A stretch of 64,000 nucleotides of DNA from Pseudomonadales bacterium (lineage in GTDB: Bacteria; Pseudomonadota; Gammaproteobacteria; Pseudomonadales; Azotimanducaceae), in the NCBI GenBank assembly GCA_029251375.1, contig JAQXDL010000031.1, positions 22,645-86,644 of the forward strand, written 5' to 3'. Shown one piece after another: positions 7,523 through 16,349 of the stretch. The notes beneath the pieces were generated by a model. That model did no database searches and was not told the DNA's origin. It was given only the letters and a program-made list of their open reading frames with translations. The stretch's first letter is position 1. Each line of letters opens with the position of its first letter. The position numbers were made by a program, and so were the translations under genes.

Positions 7523-9376
7523 TTACACCTCAGATAATATGACCACACCTGAATCTGGCTGAGCGTTATAGAGTCTTGCCACTTCGGATGCCCGACGCTG
7601 TAAAACCTCGCCCTGATTCACATAGCCTTTATCAGTAATTTCATAGGCGCCAGGGTCGGCTGGCGCAGCCATTATCAAAAAACGTGCGATTCGCTTGGAA
7701 GAACTCGGGTTGTTCGCATTATGTTCCGCAATACCACGAGACACCGCTTGCAAAACCTTAGTATCTTGATAAATCACAGCAGGATCGCTTGAACCCGCTA
7801 ATGCGGAACATGTTTCGATGTTCGGCCACAGCATTGCAGACACATAGGTTTCGTTCAGGCCGCAAATCACGGCATCACGAACGTAAGGTGAAGCAGCCGT
7901 TACCACCTCTGCCCGCAGCGTGCCGGCGGAAACCCACGTGCCGGTTTGTAACTTAAATTCTTCAGCAACTCGGCCAGCAAACACTAAGCCCTTGGCAGCA
8001 TCATCTGGATCGAAAAAGCTCACCGCATCACCCATTTTAAAAAAACCTTCCTCATCAAAGGCATTACGGGTTTTTTCAGGTTCGTTCAGATAGCCCGGTG
8101 TCGTGCCCGGTGACAAAACCCGAATTTCGTATTTTTGACCAAAGGGCACCAGTTTCACCGTCACACTTGGCGTCGGTAAACCTATCACGCTGGTATCCTC
8201 ACAGGTCCAATAACGTGAAAGACCACAGCTAACCTCCGTTGACAGAAGTGAAGTCCCCGATGGATAGCGCATGCCGGTATATTTAACTGCCAAATCGTCC
8301 AACCGCTTCGCTAGAGAAGCAGGCATGGCAGCAGAACCTGAAGCTGTCACACGCAGATACTGGTAAAACAACGCAGCAAATACATCGTCTTTCTCCAACG
8401 CATCAACCAGCATCGCCCATCCAAGAGGCGCACCAACATATTGTGTCGGTTGAACGGTCTTGAGGTTTTCGATTGTTTTATCAAATTGTCCTGGCACGGG
8501 TTTACCGGTATCAAGATAAATCGAACCGGCTGCGTCGATGATCGTCGCAATCCGCATAACACCCGCGCCAACATGGCTCCATGGCATCCAATCCAAAACC
8601 CGCGTATCAAGTTCAAGGTTTTTGTCACCTTGCAAACCATTAGTTGAGGCAAGTAAGTAACAGGACATGCCGTGGGTGTGTATAACGCCTTTTGGCATGC
8701 CTGTTGAACCTGAAGTAAACATGTAGCGTGTAATCGTATCGTGGTTAATTTTTTGAATTGAGCGATCAACAGCATCAGTCGCTGCGGTGGCTAAAAGATC
8801 AGCAAAGCTAACGGCAGCGGCGGCGTCTGCAGCTACGGCGATAAGCTTAATCTGCGCGGCATCAAACTGAATACTTTGCAGCGCATCGTTGTGCACAGAC
8901 AAATTTTCAGCAAAGACGAAGGCAGGCTTTACAACATCTAGTACCGCCTGCAACTTTGGATAAGCGCCCTTCACTGTCGAATAAGACACGCTCACAGGGG
9001 TATAGGGTACTCTCGCAAACAGTGCACCCCAGGCCATCAAAAAATGATTAATTGAACTGTTTGACAATATCGCCAAGGGTTTTTCAATCGATGCACCCTG
9101 GTTAATCAACCATTGCGCCACTGAACGACATTGTCGGACCGCATCACTGTAGGTCAGTTGAAGCCACTGCCCTTCAGAATTTTGCTCGGCGATTAACACT
9201 CGGTCTGGAAATTGTTCAGCACGCTCAATAAAAAGCTGCGCCATGTCCAGTGGTAATGCACCAATCGAGTAGGGACAGCTCAGTAAAATTTCACCATTGT
9301 CACGGCGCTGCACATCGACAGCGGCAGGCTCGCTCGCCGCTGGACGATACGGCGCATTCACGCTTGGCGCCACCAA
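7523..9376 (-). CDS. Feruloyl-CoA synthase-like acyl-CoA ligase
   Basis: This 617-residue ANL enzyme should convert an aromatic or related acid to its CoA thioester. It has the adenylation P-loop MFTSGSTGMPKGVIH near residue 217 and a later VFAGRVAEEFKL segment in place of the common YxxGRxxD hinge, as in the feruloyl-CoA synthase branch. The long N-terminus with IGALPLDMAQLFIERAEQFP and the roughly 600-residue size also fit that branch. Its start overlaps the end of the upstream metallo-hydrolase gene by 19 bp, so the two are probably co-translated. Ferulate itself is only one possible substrate, since no vanillin-forming hydratase/lyase is adjacent, although an enoyl-CoA hydratase homologue is encoded divergently at 10631. 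Confidence 0.85.
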   Translation of the reverse strand: MVAPSVNAPYRPAASEPAAVDVQRRDNGEILLSCPYSIGALPLDMAQLFIERAEQFPDRVLIAEQNSEGQWLQLTYSDAVRQCRSVAQWLINQGASIEKPLAILSNSSINHFLMAWGALFARVPYTPVSVSYSTVKGAYPKLQAVLDVVKPAFVFAENLSVHNDALQSIQFDAAQIKLIAVAADAAAAVSFADLLATAATDAVDRSIQKINHDTITRYMFTSGSTGMPKGVIHTHGMSCYLLASTNGLQGDKNLELDTRVLDWMPWSHVGAGVMRIATIIDAAGSIYLDTGKPVPGQFDKTIENLKTVQPTQYVGAPLGWAMLVDALEKDDVFAALFYQYLRVTASGSAAMPASLAKRLDDLAVKYTGMRYPSGTSLLSTEVSCGLSRYWTCEDTSVIGLPTPSVTVKLVPFGQKYEIRVLSPGTTPGYLNEPEKTRNAFDEEGFFKMGDAVSFFDPDDAAKGLVFAGRVAEEFKLQTGTWVSAGTLRAEVVTAASPYVRDAVICGLNETYVSAMLWPNIETCSALAGSSDPAVIYQDTKVLQAVSRGIAEHNANNPSSSKRIARFLIMAAPADPGAYEITDKGYVNQGEVLQRRASEVARLYNAQPDSGVVILSEV

Positions 9377-10413
9377 GCTACGCCATGCTCGTCTTCTTCA
9401 ACGGTGACGATACGACGGTCCAGCGCACAATGCAGATGAGCTATCGCCTCACCTGTCGCCGGAAAGAAACTCATATCCGTGATTTCACTTTTGAATAGTG
9501 CCGGAAAGACGTCGACTGCACGCTTGGGCTCAGCACAAAGTTCATACATTTTCTCTAGCGCAACCTCATGCCAGTCAATCAAAGCCGTCAAGCGTTCATG
9601 GACTCCAACGTACAGACTTTCATGTGCTGGCAGTACCAGCAGGTCCGGCGGCAATTGCTCGCGCAGGCGGCCACAAGAGTTAATAAAGTCACGCAACGGA
9701 TTAGCATTCGGTTCGGAAGGCTGCACACTCACATTCGGTGTGATCTTCGGCAGAATTTGATCTCCCGCAATAATAATCTTTAGACCAGGACAATAAAGAC
9801 AGACATGTTCCGGTGCATGACCGTGACCAATAACGGCGCGCCATTCACGACCGCCAATATCAATATATTGACCTTCTTTTATCCGTTCATAACCCGCTGG
9901 CAGCTGCGCAATATTAGCGCCAAACTGACCAAAACGTTCGCGGTATCGATTCAGACGATCTTCTGTAAAGCCGGCACGACGGTAGAAACGAATCGCATCC
10001 TCAGGTACATCAGATGGGCCATCGGCAGCCATCACTTTGCACATATAAAAGTCAGCGCGACTCATCCAGAGTTCACAATCCCATTTTTGGCAGATCCAAC
10101 CCGCGTTACCGGTATGGTCACTGTGTAAATGTGTCGCGATAACCCGTTTGATCGGCAGCCCTTGCAGATGGTTGTCGAATATTTTTTGCCACAGGCCTTG
10201 CACGTCATCATTACATAGGCCGGTATCAACGATGGTCCAACCGTCATAGTCTTTCAATAACCAAACATTAATATGGTTCAGACGACCCCACATTGGCATA
10301 CGAATCCAAAACACACCTTCGGAGACTTCGGTCATCTCACCTGGTTCAGGTGCTTGATCTTGAAATTTGTAGTTGAGCGGGTCATAGCCCCGCTTTGACA
10401 TGTTATCTACCAC
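9358..10413 (-). CDS. MBL-fold metallo-hydrolase
   Basis: A 351-residue cytoplasmic metallo-beta-lactamase-fold hydrolase. The zinc motif THLHSDHTGNAG lies near residues 93-104, with further metal ligands in GHGHAPEHV and LVLPAHESLY. The GTG start at 10413 is preceded by AGGGA at six bases, better placed than the internal ATG four codons on. The family includes thioesterase-, lactonase- and glyoxalase-II-like enzymes. The 19-bp overlap with the downstream CoA ligase suggests a job on the same acid or its CoA ester, but the substrate is not known. Confidence 0.88.
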   Translation of the reverse strand: MVDNMSKRGYDPLNYKFQDQAPEPGEMTEVSEGVFWIRMPMWGRLNHINVWLLKDYDGWTIVDTGLCNDDVQGLWQKIFDNHLQGLPIKRVIATHLHSDHTGNAGWICQKWDCELWMSRADFYMCKVMAADGPSDVPEDAIRFYRRAGFTEDRLNRYRERFGQFGANIAQLPAGYERIKEGQYIDIGGREWRAVIGHGHAPEHVCLYCPGLKIIIAGDQILPKITPNVSVQPSEPNANPLRDFINSCGRLREQLPPDLLVLPAHESLYVGVHERLTALIDWHEVALEKMYELCAEPKRAVDVFPALFKSEITDMSFFPATGEAIAHLHCALDRRIVTVEEDEHGVAWWRQA

Positions 10414-10630
10414 GATGTGTCCCTGAATATTTTGCTTAGGTTAGAAGATACCTCATCGGGCCTTTTGTCGCCATATTGGAATCGATTAGGTCGGCAACCT
10501 AAGCCATGTTTTTCGCGCCCCATAGCCTATTTCTCTAAATGTACTGAGCAATAATCCTTGAAATTCAGTGCATATATTGGTGTTATCAGGACAAGTAAAA
10601 ACAATAAATCTCGCCACGAGGAAACATCGA

Positions 10631-11470
10631 ATGAGTGACTATCAGGAAATACTTTACAGTGTCGATGGCCCCTGCGCTGTCATTACCTTAAACCGCCCAG
10701 ACGCTTTGAACGCCCTCACGAACAACATGATGACTGAACTCAAGCACGCCTTAGCTGCTGCGGAACAAGATGAACAGGTTGTCGGCATCATTTTAACCGG
10801 CGCCGGCCGTGGCTTTTGTGCAGGTATGGATATGAATGCTTTAGATGCGCAGGCAACCGGCGGCGATCTAAGCGCCGGTGTAGAAACAAGAAAGCTTGAT
10901 GCGGACCCTGGTGACAAAAGTATGGGGGAAGATTTTCAAGTTGCCTTCACCTACATCATGTCCATTCGCAAACCCATCATCGTTGCCCTCAACGGCGCTT
11001 GCGCAGGCTTAGGCATGTCTATCGCGCTACTTTGCGATATGCGTTTTTCCTCAGAGAATGGCAAGTTTGTCACAGCCTTTGCGCAACGCGGTCTCATTGC
11101 TGAACACGGCCAGAGCTGGATACTACCAAGACTTATTGGCTCCGCTCGCGCGTTGGATCTGCTCTGGAGTTCACGTAAAGTCGGTGCAGACGAAGCAATG
11201 CAAATGGGGTTGGTTAACCGCATCATTCCCCAGGATGAACTACTTCACGAAACCAAAGCTTATATTCAGAACCTTGCCGACAATTGTTCACCCACCTCCT
11301 TAATGATGATGAAACAACAGGTTTATCGTCATATGAACGCGCCACTGGGCGAAGCGATGAAAGAGTCAAACAAGTGGATGGCTGACAGTCTAAAACGGGA
11401 AGATTTCAAGGAAGGCGTTGCGTCCTATCTTGAGAAAAGAGCGCCCGATTTCAATAAAATCAAAATGTAA
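10631..11470 (+). CDS. Enoyl-CoA hydratase/isomerase family protein
   Basis: A 279-residue crotonase-fold enzyme. The oxyanion-hole segments are GAGRGFCAGMD near residue 58 and ALNGACAGLGMSIALLCD near 115. The second catalytic region reads RGLIAEHGQSW, where one of the usual glutamates is kept and followed by His. The start at 10631 is chosen because GAGGAAA precedes it; a longer frame from 10568 has no support. The C-terminus EKRAPDF is typical of the family. It is divergent from the MBL/CoA-ligase pair and could act on the product of that ligase. Hydratase, isomerase and lyase activities cannot be told apart from sequence here. Confidence 0.9.
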   Translation: MSDYQEILYSVDGPCAVITLNRPDALNALTNNMMTELKHALAAAEQDEQVVGIILTGAGRGFCAGMDMNALDAQATGGDLSAGVETRKLDADPGDKSMGEDFQVAFTYIMSIRKPIIVALNGACAGLGMSIALLCDMRFSSENGKFVTAFAQRGLIAEHGQSWILPRLIGSARALDLLWSSRKVGADEAMQMGLVNRIIPQDELLHETKAYIQNLADNCSPTSLMMMKQQVYRHMNAPLGEAMKESNKWMADSLKREDFKEGVASYLEKRAPDFNKIKM

Positions 11471-11554
11471 AAAAGGTGTTTCGCTGGTTTCAAATTGGAA
11501 ACCGGCCAAACTAACCGACGCAAATGCACTAAGACCGATAAACTTAAATGCTCT

Positions 11555-12592
11555 TTAACTAAACCCAAGCGACAATAAATTGTCTAGTGGCTGGTAGAGC
11601 TCCTCAAGATAAGCGACATCTTCATCTTCTAGTTTGATTTGTGTTGCACCAACCAGATCATCAAGCTGCGACACCTTAGACACTCCAACAACCGGGCAAG
11701 CAACGCCCGGTTTTGATAACAACCATGCGACGGATATCTGTGCAGGAGACTTACCGTACTTCTCCGCTATTTCAATGACACGATCCGCAATCTGAAAATC
11801 AGCCGCGCCTCGATATAGCCCTTCCGTACGTTTGCGATCTTGGCCCTGTGAACGATTGGTTGTACCCCCTTCGAAGCCACCCTTGTAGGCACCCGCTAGA
11901 ATACCTCGCGCCAGTGGTGACCAAGGTGTTAACGCCACACCTGATTTCAAGCAATAGGGATTCATCTCGCGTTCTTCTTCGCGATAGATCAAATTGTAGT
12001 GATTCTGCATTGAGATGAACTTAGTCCAACCGTGAAGCTCTGCAGTCATTTGAAGTTCCGCAAACTGCCAAGCAAACATTGATGAGCCGCCTAGGTACAG
12101 GGCTTTGCCTGCTTTGACCACGTCGTGAAGCGCCTCCATAGTTTCTTCGATGGGCACTTCGCTACCGCCGGGGGTACCGTGCGGATGCCGATGAATAATC
12201 AGTTGATCAACATAATCATGTCCCAAACGCTGCAGACTCTTATCGACGCCTTCCATAATATGTTTACGAGATAAGCCCATCATATTGGGGTTTCTACCCA
12301 TTGGCATGGCAACCTTGGTTGTTAGCACATACTCATCGCGGGGTAATAGTGACGTCAGCGCTTGGCCAACCACTTCTTCACAGGCACCTAAGCCGTATAC
12401 GTCTGCACAATCGAAGTAATACAAACCACGGTCAATTGCCGCTGTGAAAATTTCCTTACTGTCCTTTAGTCCGAGCGTCCAATCACCCTGATGACCTCTG
12501 CCTGGTTCGCCAAAATTCATAGTACCTAAACAAAGGCGCGACACCTGAAGCCCGCTTTTTGCTCCTAATTTAACAGAATCTAACATCTTCAC
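11555..12592 (-). CDS. Aldo/keto reductase
   Basis: A 345-residue NAD(P)H-dependent oxidoreductase of the AKR fold. The catalytic tetrad is visible: Asp and Tyr in YFDCADVYGLG, Lys in LTTKVAMPMGR and His in LIIHRHPHGT. The cofactor-binding region near the C-terminus includes GVSKVSQLDDLV. It resembles YajO/YghZ-type reductases, which reduce a range of aldehydes and ketones. It ends the minus-strand run that starts at 16161 and lies 57 bp after the glutathione transferase gene, so joint transcription is plausible. Confidence 0.9.
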   Translation of the reverse strand: MKMLDSVKLGAKSGLQVSRLCLGTMNFGEPGRGHQGDWTLGLKDSKEIFTAAIDRGLYYFDCADVYGLGACEEVVGQALTSLLPRDEYVLTTKVAMPMGRNPNMMGLSRKHIMEGVDKSLQRLGHDYVDQLIIHRHPHGTPGGSEVPIEETMEALHDVVKAGKALYLGGSSMFAWQFAELQMTAELHGWTKFISMQNHYNLIYREEEREMNPYCLKSGVALTPWSPLARGILAGAYKGGFEGGTTNRSQGQDRKRTEGLYRGAADFQIADRVIEIAEKYGKSPAQISVAWLLSKPGVACPVVGVSKVSQLDDLVGATQIKLEDEDVAYLEELYQPLDNLLSLGFS

Positions 12593-12649
12593 TCCGTTGC
12601 GAAATTTTTCAATATGAATTTTGCTTTCTATGGTTTCTTGGTCACTAAA

Positions 12650-13282
12650 TCACAAGGGCGAAGGCTGCCCTGCGCCATACTCAACGGCAGTTTTGAAACC
12701 GTCTCTTTGTTTAAGGCGATTCCAATATGCGGTCGCATTCACCGAATCATCCGACGGCGCAAGCTTGTCACACAACATCATCGAGTACCCCATCATGATA
12801 TCAGCTGCAGTAAATTCCTCGCACAAATATCCCTCTGGACCAACCGCATCACCGACCGCGCGCCAACACAAACGAGAACGCGTTTGCATTTCGACAATCG
12901 CCGTTTCAGATTGTTCGTCTTTCGGTATTGCCCGCTTGTGATTGACGATCTCGCCTAACGGCCGAGCAAATGTTGCTTCTGCAAACCAACACCACTGCAG
13001 ATACTGACTGTACTCAGGTGAATCAACACTGGGTTCGAGACGGCCATTACCCTGCGTCTGCAACATATACTGCACCATCGCGCCCGATTCAAACATCGAC
13101 AAGCCATCATCGTCCGTCATGGCTGGAACCTTTCCGACCGGATTCAATTTCAACCATTCAGGGCTTAAGCGGAACTCCGGAGCGAACGAAATAAGCTGTA
13201 CTTCGTAAGGTATCTCTAATTCTTCACACAACCAAATGACCCTGACAGACCGTGTGCCTGGTACGTGGAATATTTTCAACAT
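12650..13282 (-). CDS. Glutathione S-transferase family protein
   Basis: A 210-residue GST. The N-terminal thioredoxin-fold domain begins MLKIFHVPGTRSVRVIWLCE, with the cis-proline in VGKVPAM and the glutathione-binding ES pair in FESGAMVQYM. The C-terminal helical domain ends near LKQRDGFKTAVEYG. The Cys/Ser catalytic position sits in GTRS, so a serine may serve. Placed next to an epoxide-isomerase-like gene and oxygenases, it may conjugate reactive epoxides or aldehydes, by analogy with isoprene and styrene pathways. That link is inference. Confidence 0.88.
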   Translation of the reverse strand: MLKIFHVPGTRSVRVIWLCEELEIPYEVQLISFAPEFRLSPEWLKLNPVGKVPAMTDDDGLSMFESGAMVQYMLQTQGNGRLEPSVDSPEYSQYLQWCWFAEATFARPLGEIVNHKRAIPKDEQSETAIVEMQTRSRLCWRAVGDAVGPEGYLCEEFTAADIMMGYSMMLCDKLAPSDDSVNATAYWNRLKQRDGFKTAVEYGAGQPSPL

Positions 13283-13409
13283 GATATTTTTCTCACATGA
13301 GTAGTGGCTTAATTGTCACAGGAAACGTTAGTGAGAGGCAACCACTGTGACGTCTCTTTGGAGCTCTGGATGCCAACTAGCTCGCCGTATCAAAATCTGT
13401 TGCTGGACG

Positions 13410-13469
13410 ACATTTAGCAACGCAACATTTAGCAACACAATATTTATAAAACAACATTTAGAAAACAAG
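13410..13469. repeat. 15-bp tandem repeat, four units
   Basis: Four 15-bp units of the pattern ACATTTAGCAACACA span 13410-13424, 13425-13439, 13440-13454 and 13455-13469. The first two differ at one base, the others at several. The array ends seven bases before the stop codon of the minus-strand TauD-type gene, so it is that gene's 3' flank. No spacers are present. Confidence 0.75.
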
Positions 13470-13475
13470 CTTCGA

Positions 13476-14591
13476 TCAATCATTTAAGCCTAACCGGCTA
13501 ATGAAATCTTCTCGATTCACGTAGGCACCTGCCAACTTTCTGGAGCCTACATAAGCAGAACGACCGTGCAGCAGCCGCCAATTATCGAGGACAATGGCCT
13601 CACCGGCTTGAAGCTGATGACGCCATTGGTATTGCGGGTCATTAAATAGTCCATCAATCAGCCTGATGCCGTCGTAGAGCTGTTGCATTTGATCGTCTGC
13701 TAAACGCATGACGTTGCGGTCGTAGTTATTGAATGTCACCTGCTCCAACTCGCCGCTGGCGTTCAATCTTAAGATTGGCCGCCGCGCCAACAATGTCACA
13801 CCATCACCTTGGTACATACCTTCAACCTCTATATGACAGAGATACTTATAGATTTCAGGGTGTTCACGTCGGACCTTGTCCGCAATGGCAAAGCCGTCAA
13901 CCAAAATAGATTCACCCCCGCTCGCGCTCTGCTCTAAGCACAACAAAATTTGTACGCCAGGCGCATCCAAACTGTAGCTACCATCGGTATGAGGTCGAAG
14001 TTCACGGGGCGTATAGGCGGAATCTGCCATTGCCTCGTCTGCTTCAAAACTCCAGACGCCGCCGAATATCGTTTCTCGCACGTAGCCCAATTGCTCTGCG
14101 AGCGCGTTTACGGAACTCAGGTCCGTCGGACAGCCCCGCACCAAAACAAATCCAAATTCGATCATCGAAGTCAAGAATTGATCGGTCTGTGTTGAGTCAC
14201 TCAAACTTGGATAGTCGACAACTGGTGGTTCGACATCTCGATCCCAAAGTGTGGATGTGCCTCTTATCGTTTGGGTTTTAAATGGTTGCCGATAGCGATA
14301 GAGAAAAGTACTCGTGTACTCAATAGGAGAGCAATCTAGCTCCCATTGAATTGACAACAAAGCACCAGCATTCCTTCGCTCAACAAACAAGGGTTTGATA
14401 TTTGAGTCGAGAGACGCAGTGAAGACCTCACGCTGATGCGTTCGCGCGTCGAAACTGCGTTCGTCACGCGCATTGTCACGCAGCCACATAAAGCTATAAT
14501 GACTAACCTCTCCGCTTGCCCAAACAACGTCTAAAGTGTGCTCAAAGCACACACTCTCAATATTCATTAGCGATTCTACTGTCCGGTTCAT
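13476..14591 (-). CDS. TauD/TfdA-type Fe(II)/2-oxoglutarate dioxygenase with gamma-butyrobetaine hydroxylase-like N-terminus
   Basis: A 371-residue non-haem iron dioxygenase. The first 90 residues match the GBBH-like N-terminal domain (VVWASGEVSHYSFMWLRDNA near 24-43). The catalytic domain has the iron motif LRPHTDGSYS near 197-206 and the distal histidine in LLHGRSAY near 342, followed by an arginine for 2-oxoglutarate. Such enzymes hydroxylate carnitine precursors or similar acids. The start could also be the second Met, eight codons in; neither has a strong Shine-Dalgarno. It lies 19 bp after the four-helix membrane protein gene, clearly in one transcript. Confidence 0.88.
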   Translation of the reverse strand: MNRTVESLMNIESVCFEHTLDVVWASGEVSHYSFMWLRDNARDERSFDARTHQREVFTASLDSNIKPLFVERRNAGALLSIQWELDCSPIEYTSTFLYRYRQPFKTQTIRGTSTLWDRDVEPPVVDYPSLSDSTQTDQFLTSMIEFGFVLVRGCPTDLSSVNALAEQLGYVRETIFGGVWSFEADEAMADSAYTPRELRPHTDGSYSLDAPGVQILLCLEQSASGGESILVDGFAIADKVRREHPEIYKYLCHIEVEGMYQGDGVTLLARRPILRLNASGELEQVTFNNYDRNVMRLADDQMQQLYDGIRLIDGLFNDPQYQWRHQLQAGEAIVLDNWRLLHGRSAYVGSRKLAGAYVNREDFISRLGLND

Positions 14592-14610
14592 TAACGATTT
14601 GTTACGACGA

Positions 14611-15120
14611 TTACTTCGGCTCAGCTTTCAGAAAGCGCCAAACACCGAGTACCGCAATTGCAAAGAAGATGTGCACAGCGACAACGGGCGGCATGCCTGA
14701 CAAGTAGATAATATCGTTTGCCAAGCCAGGCTTAAAAGGACCACCGCCAAACGCTAAACCTCGTGTACCAAAAAACGTATTCGCCATCGCAGGTAACGTA
14801 AACATCCAACCTGTGATTAAGGCACTCCAAAACAAGACAGCAAATTCGTTCTTTTTTAACAGCATAAATTGCCCACCGAACGCCATCGCCATTAATAACA
14901 ATCCGTGCGTAATCGCCTCCATATGACCCATACGAAATGCCCGCGAGTCACCCGGAATATCAACCTCAATCTGGACTGGTAATGGCCACAGGACAATTTC
15001 GTTGAGTAGATGGAAAAACCAAGTCCAACCGAACAAGATACCGACAACAAACAGCCCCAACCCGTTGAGAAAAAAAAGTGCCTGCATCCGGCGCGTAATT
15101 GGGTTCCTGAGATCTGTCAT
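14611..15120 (-). CDS. Four-helix membrane protein, possible styrene-oxide-isomerase-like
   Basis: A 169-residue integral membrane protein with predicted helices at about 14-36, 68-86, 94-112 and 143-163. Size and topology equal those of styrene oxide isomerase (StyC), which converts epoxides to aldehydes. Segments such as RMGHMEAITHG, GWMFTLPAMANTFFG and RGLAFGGGP line up by eye with the StyC pattern (a His-rich helix-2 start, a W-A-N-x-x-F helix-3 end, then N-R-x-L-x-F-G). This is recalled similarity, not an alignment result. It is flanked in the same transcript by a TauD dioxygenase and a PF10118 hydrolase, with a GST further on. An unrelated DUF membrane protein remains possible. Confidence 0.5.
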   Translation of the reverse strand: MTDLRNPITRRMQALFFLNGLGLFVVGILFGWTWFFHLLNEIVLWPLPVQIEVDIPGDSRAFRMGHMEAITHGLLLMAMAFGGQFMLLKKNEFAVLFWSALITGWMFTLPAMANTFFGTRGLAFGGGPFKPGLANDIIYLSGMPPVVAVHIFFAIAVLGVWRFLKAEPK

Positions 15121-15174
15121 TTGAATTCCTTGGGTTGGTGTTAAGTACCGTTGAATTGTTAAAGAAAGGTTCAG

Positions 15175-16161
15175 TTAGCCGGCGACGGGCGATGCCGCGG
15201 CAAGTTGAGAAGTATCGAGTTTAGCAACGCTGCTCGCATCTGACTCAAACATTTTTGCCCACTCTTTACCCCAACTAGGGTCGGCGATCTTGCTAGGATG
15301 ATAGCCTGGCTTCCAAATACGAAACCATTTCGGTGCAATGTTACCCAATAGACGGCATAACAATTTCGCCATCTTCCATCGGCTACCCCGCTGCGACCAC
15401 AAACCATCTTCACGTAACAAGGCGCGATAGCCCTGCGCTATTCTGAATGAGATATGTCCTGTTGCGCAGACCAAACCGAGCATGCGCCAAAAGTAGCTGC
15501 CATATATGTGTTCAAGGACGTCAAAGGTCACGTTTTTATGCTCAATTTCCTCAACAAAATGCCAGAGCACTAACGAGGCGACACCAGCATCACTTTCCCC
15601 GAACAGGTATTCGCGATCTTCAATGAGCATTTGTCCAATCGCCAACGCCATTGATTCGAAACCTTCAGCATAGGCAAGGTTGAACTTGAGAGAGCGGTTA
15701 TTTTCAAATTTGGAATAATCGGCTAGCAACGTCTCTTCAAGTGAACAAACAACCTCGTAACCGGCCTCTTTTAATGTGTCGTTAAATTTACGATGCTGTT
15801 TGTAGTGTGTCGCTTCTTGTTTGATGTAAAGGTCAAGTTCCGCTTGTAAATTTGGGTCACTGATCATCGGCTTTGCTTTACGCATCGTGCGTATTAAGTA
15901 CGGCTCAAGATAAGGCATGGCAATGGAACCGGCATTAACGATATGAGAGTACTCAGGTTTGGCTGTATTCCAATGGCCAATTTTCATTTTAGCTGTATCA
16001 GACGTTGCCGCCTCAACCGTTGGCTTTACAGAATCCGCAAGCGATGATTGATCAGTAGTCTGGCGAAACAAAAATGGCATTTGTCTAACCGTCATACGCT
16101 CGGCGCCAGTTTTATCGGCGTTGTTTGCCACATCAAAGCCTGGCTGGGGCGTTGAAACCAT
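15175..16161 (-). CDS. PF10118-type predicted metal-dependent hydrolase
   Basis: A 328-residue protein of the family often annotated 'metal-dependent hydrolase' (PF10118). The conserved acidic/His motifs are QEATHYKQHRKFND near residue 131 and VEEIEHKNVTFDVLEH near 205, which look like a ferritin-like di-iron ligand pattern and not a classical hydrolase. Members often sit in lipid, alkane and terpene catabolic clusters; the exact reaction is unknown. It begins the minus-strand run that continues with the four-helix protein and TauD gene. The first 45 residues are poorly conserved in style. Confidence 0.82.
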   Translation of the reverse strand: MVSTPQPGFDVANNADKTGAERMTVRQMPFLFRQTTDQSSLADSVKPTVEAATSDTAKMKIGHWNTAKPEYSHIVNAGSIAMPYLEPYLIRTMRKAKPMISDPNLQAELDLYIKQEATHYKQHRKFNDTLKEAGYEVVCSLEETLLADYSKFENNRSLKFNLAYAEGFESMALAIGQMLIEDREYLFGESDAGVASLVLWHFVEEIEHKNVTFDVLEHIYGSYFWRMLGLVCATGHISFRIAQGYRALLREDGLWSQRGSRWKMAKLLCRLLGNIAPKWFRIWKPGYHPSKIADPSWGKEWAKMFESDASSVAKLDTSQLAAASPVAG

Positions 16162-16349
16162 GGACGCAGCGACCTATTTACCATAAGAAAAACGAGTATT
16201 TCCGCTCTGCCACGTCATGTCAACGCATCAACCCGCTCCGCGAGCAAGGTTAGCGAAACCCAAGTTCGCTCGAGCTTGTTTATCCGATCAACTCACCGCA
16301 AGATAATGTACCTTCAAAACAATGCGGTTCATCCCGCTCAATACTGAAT

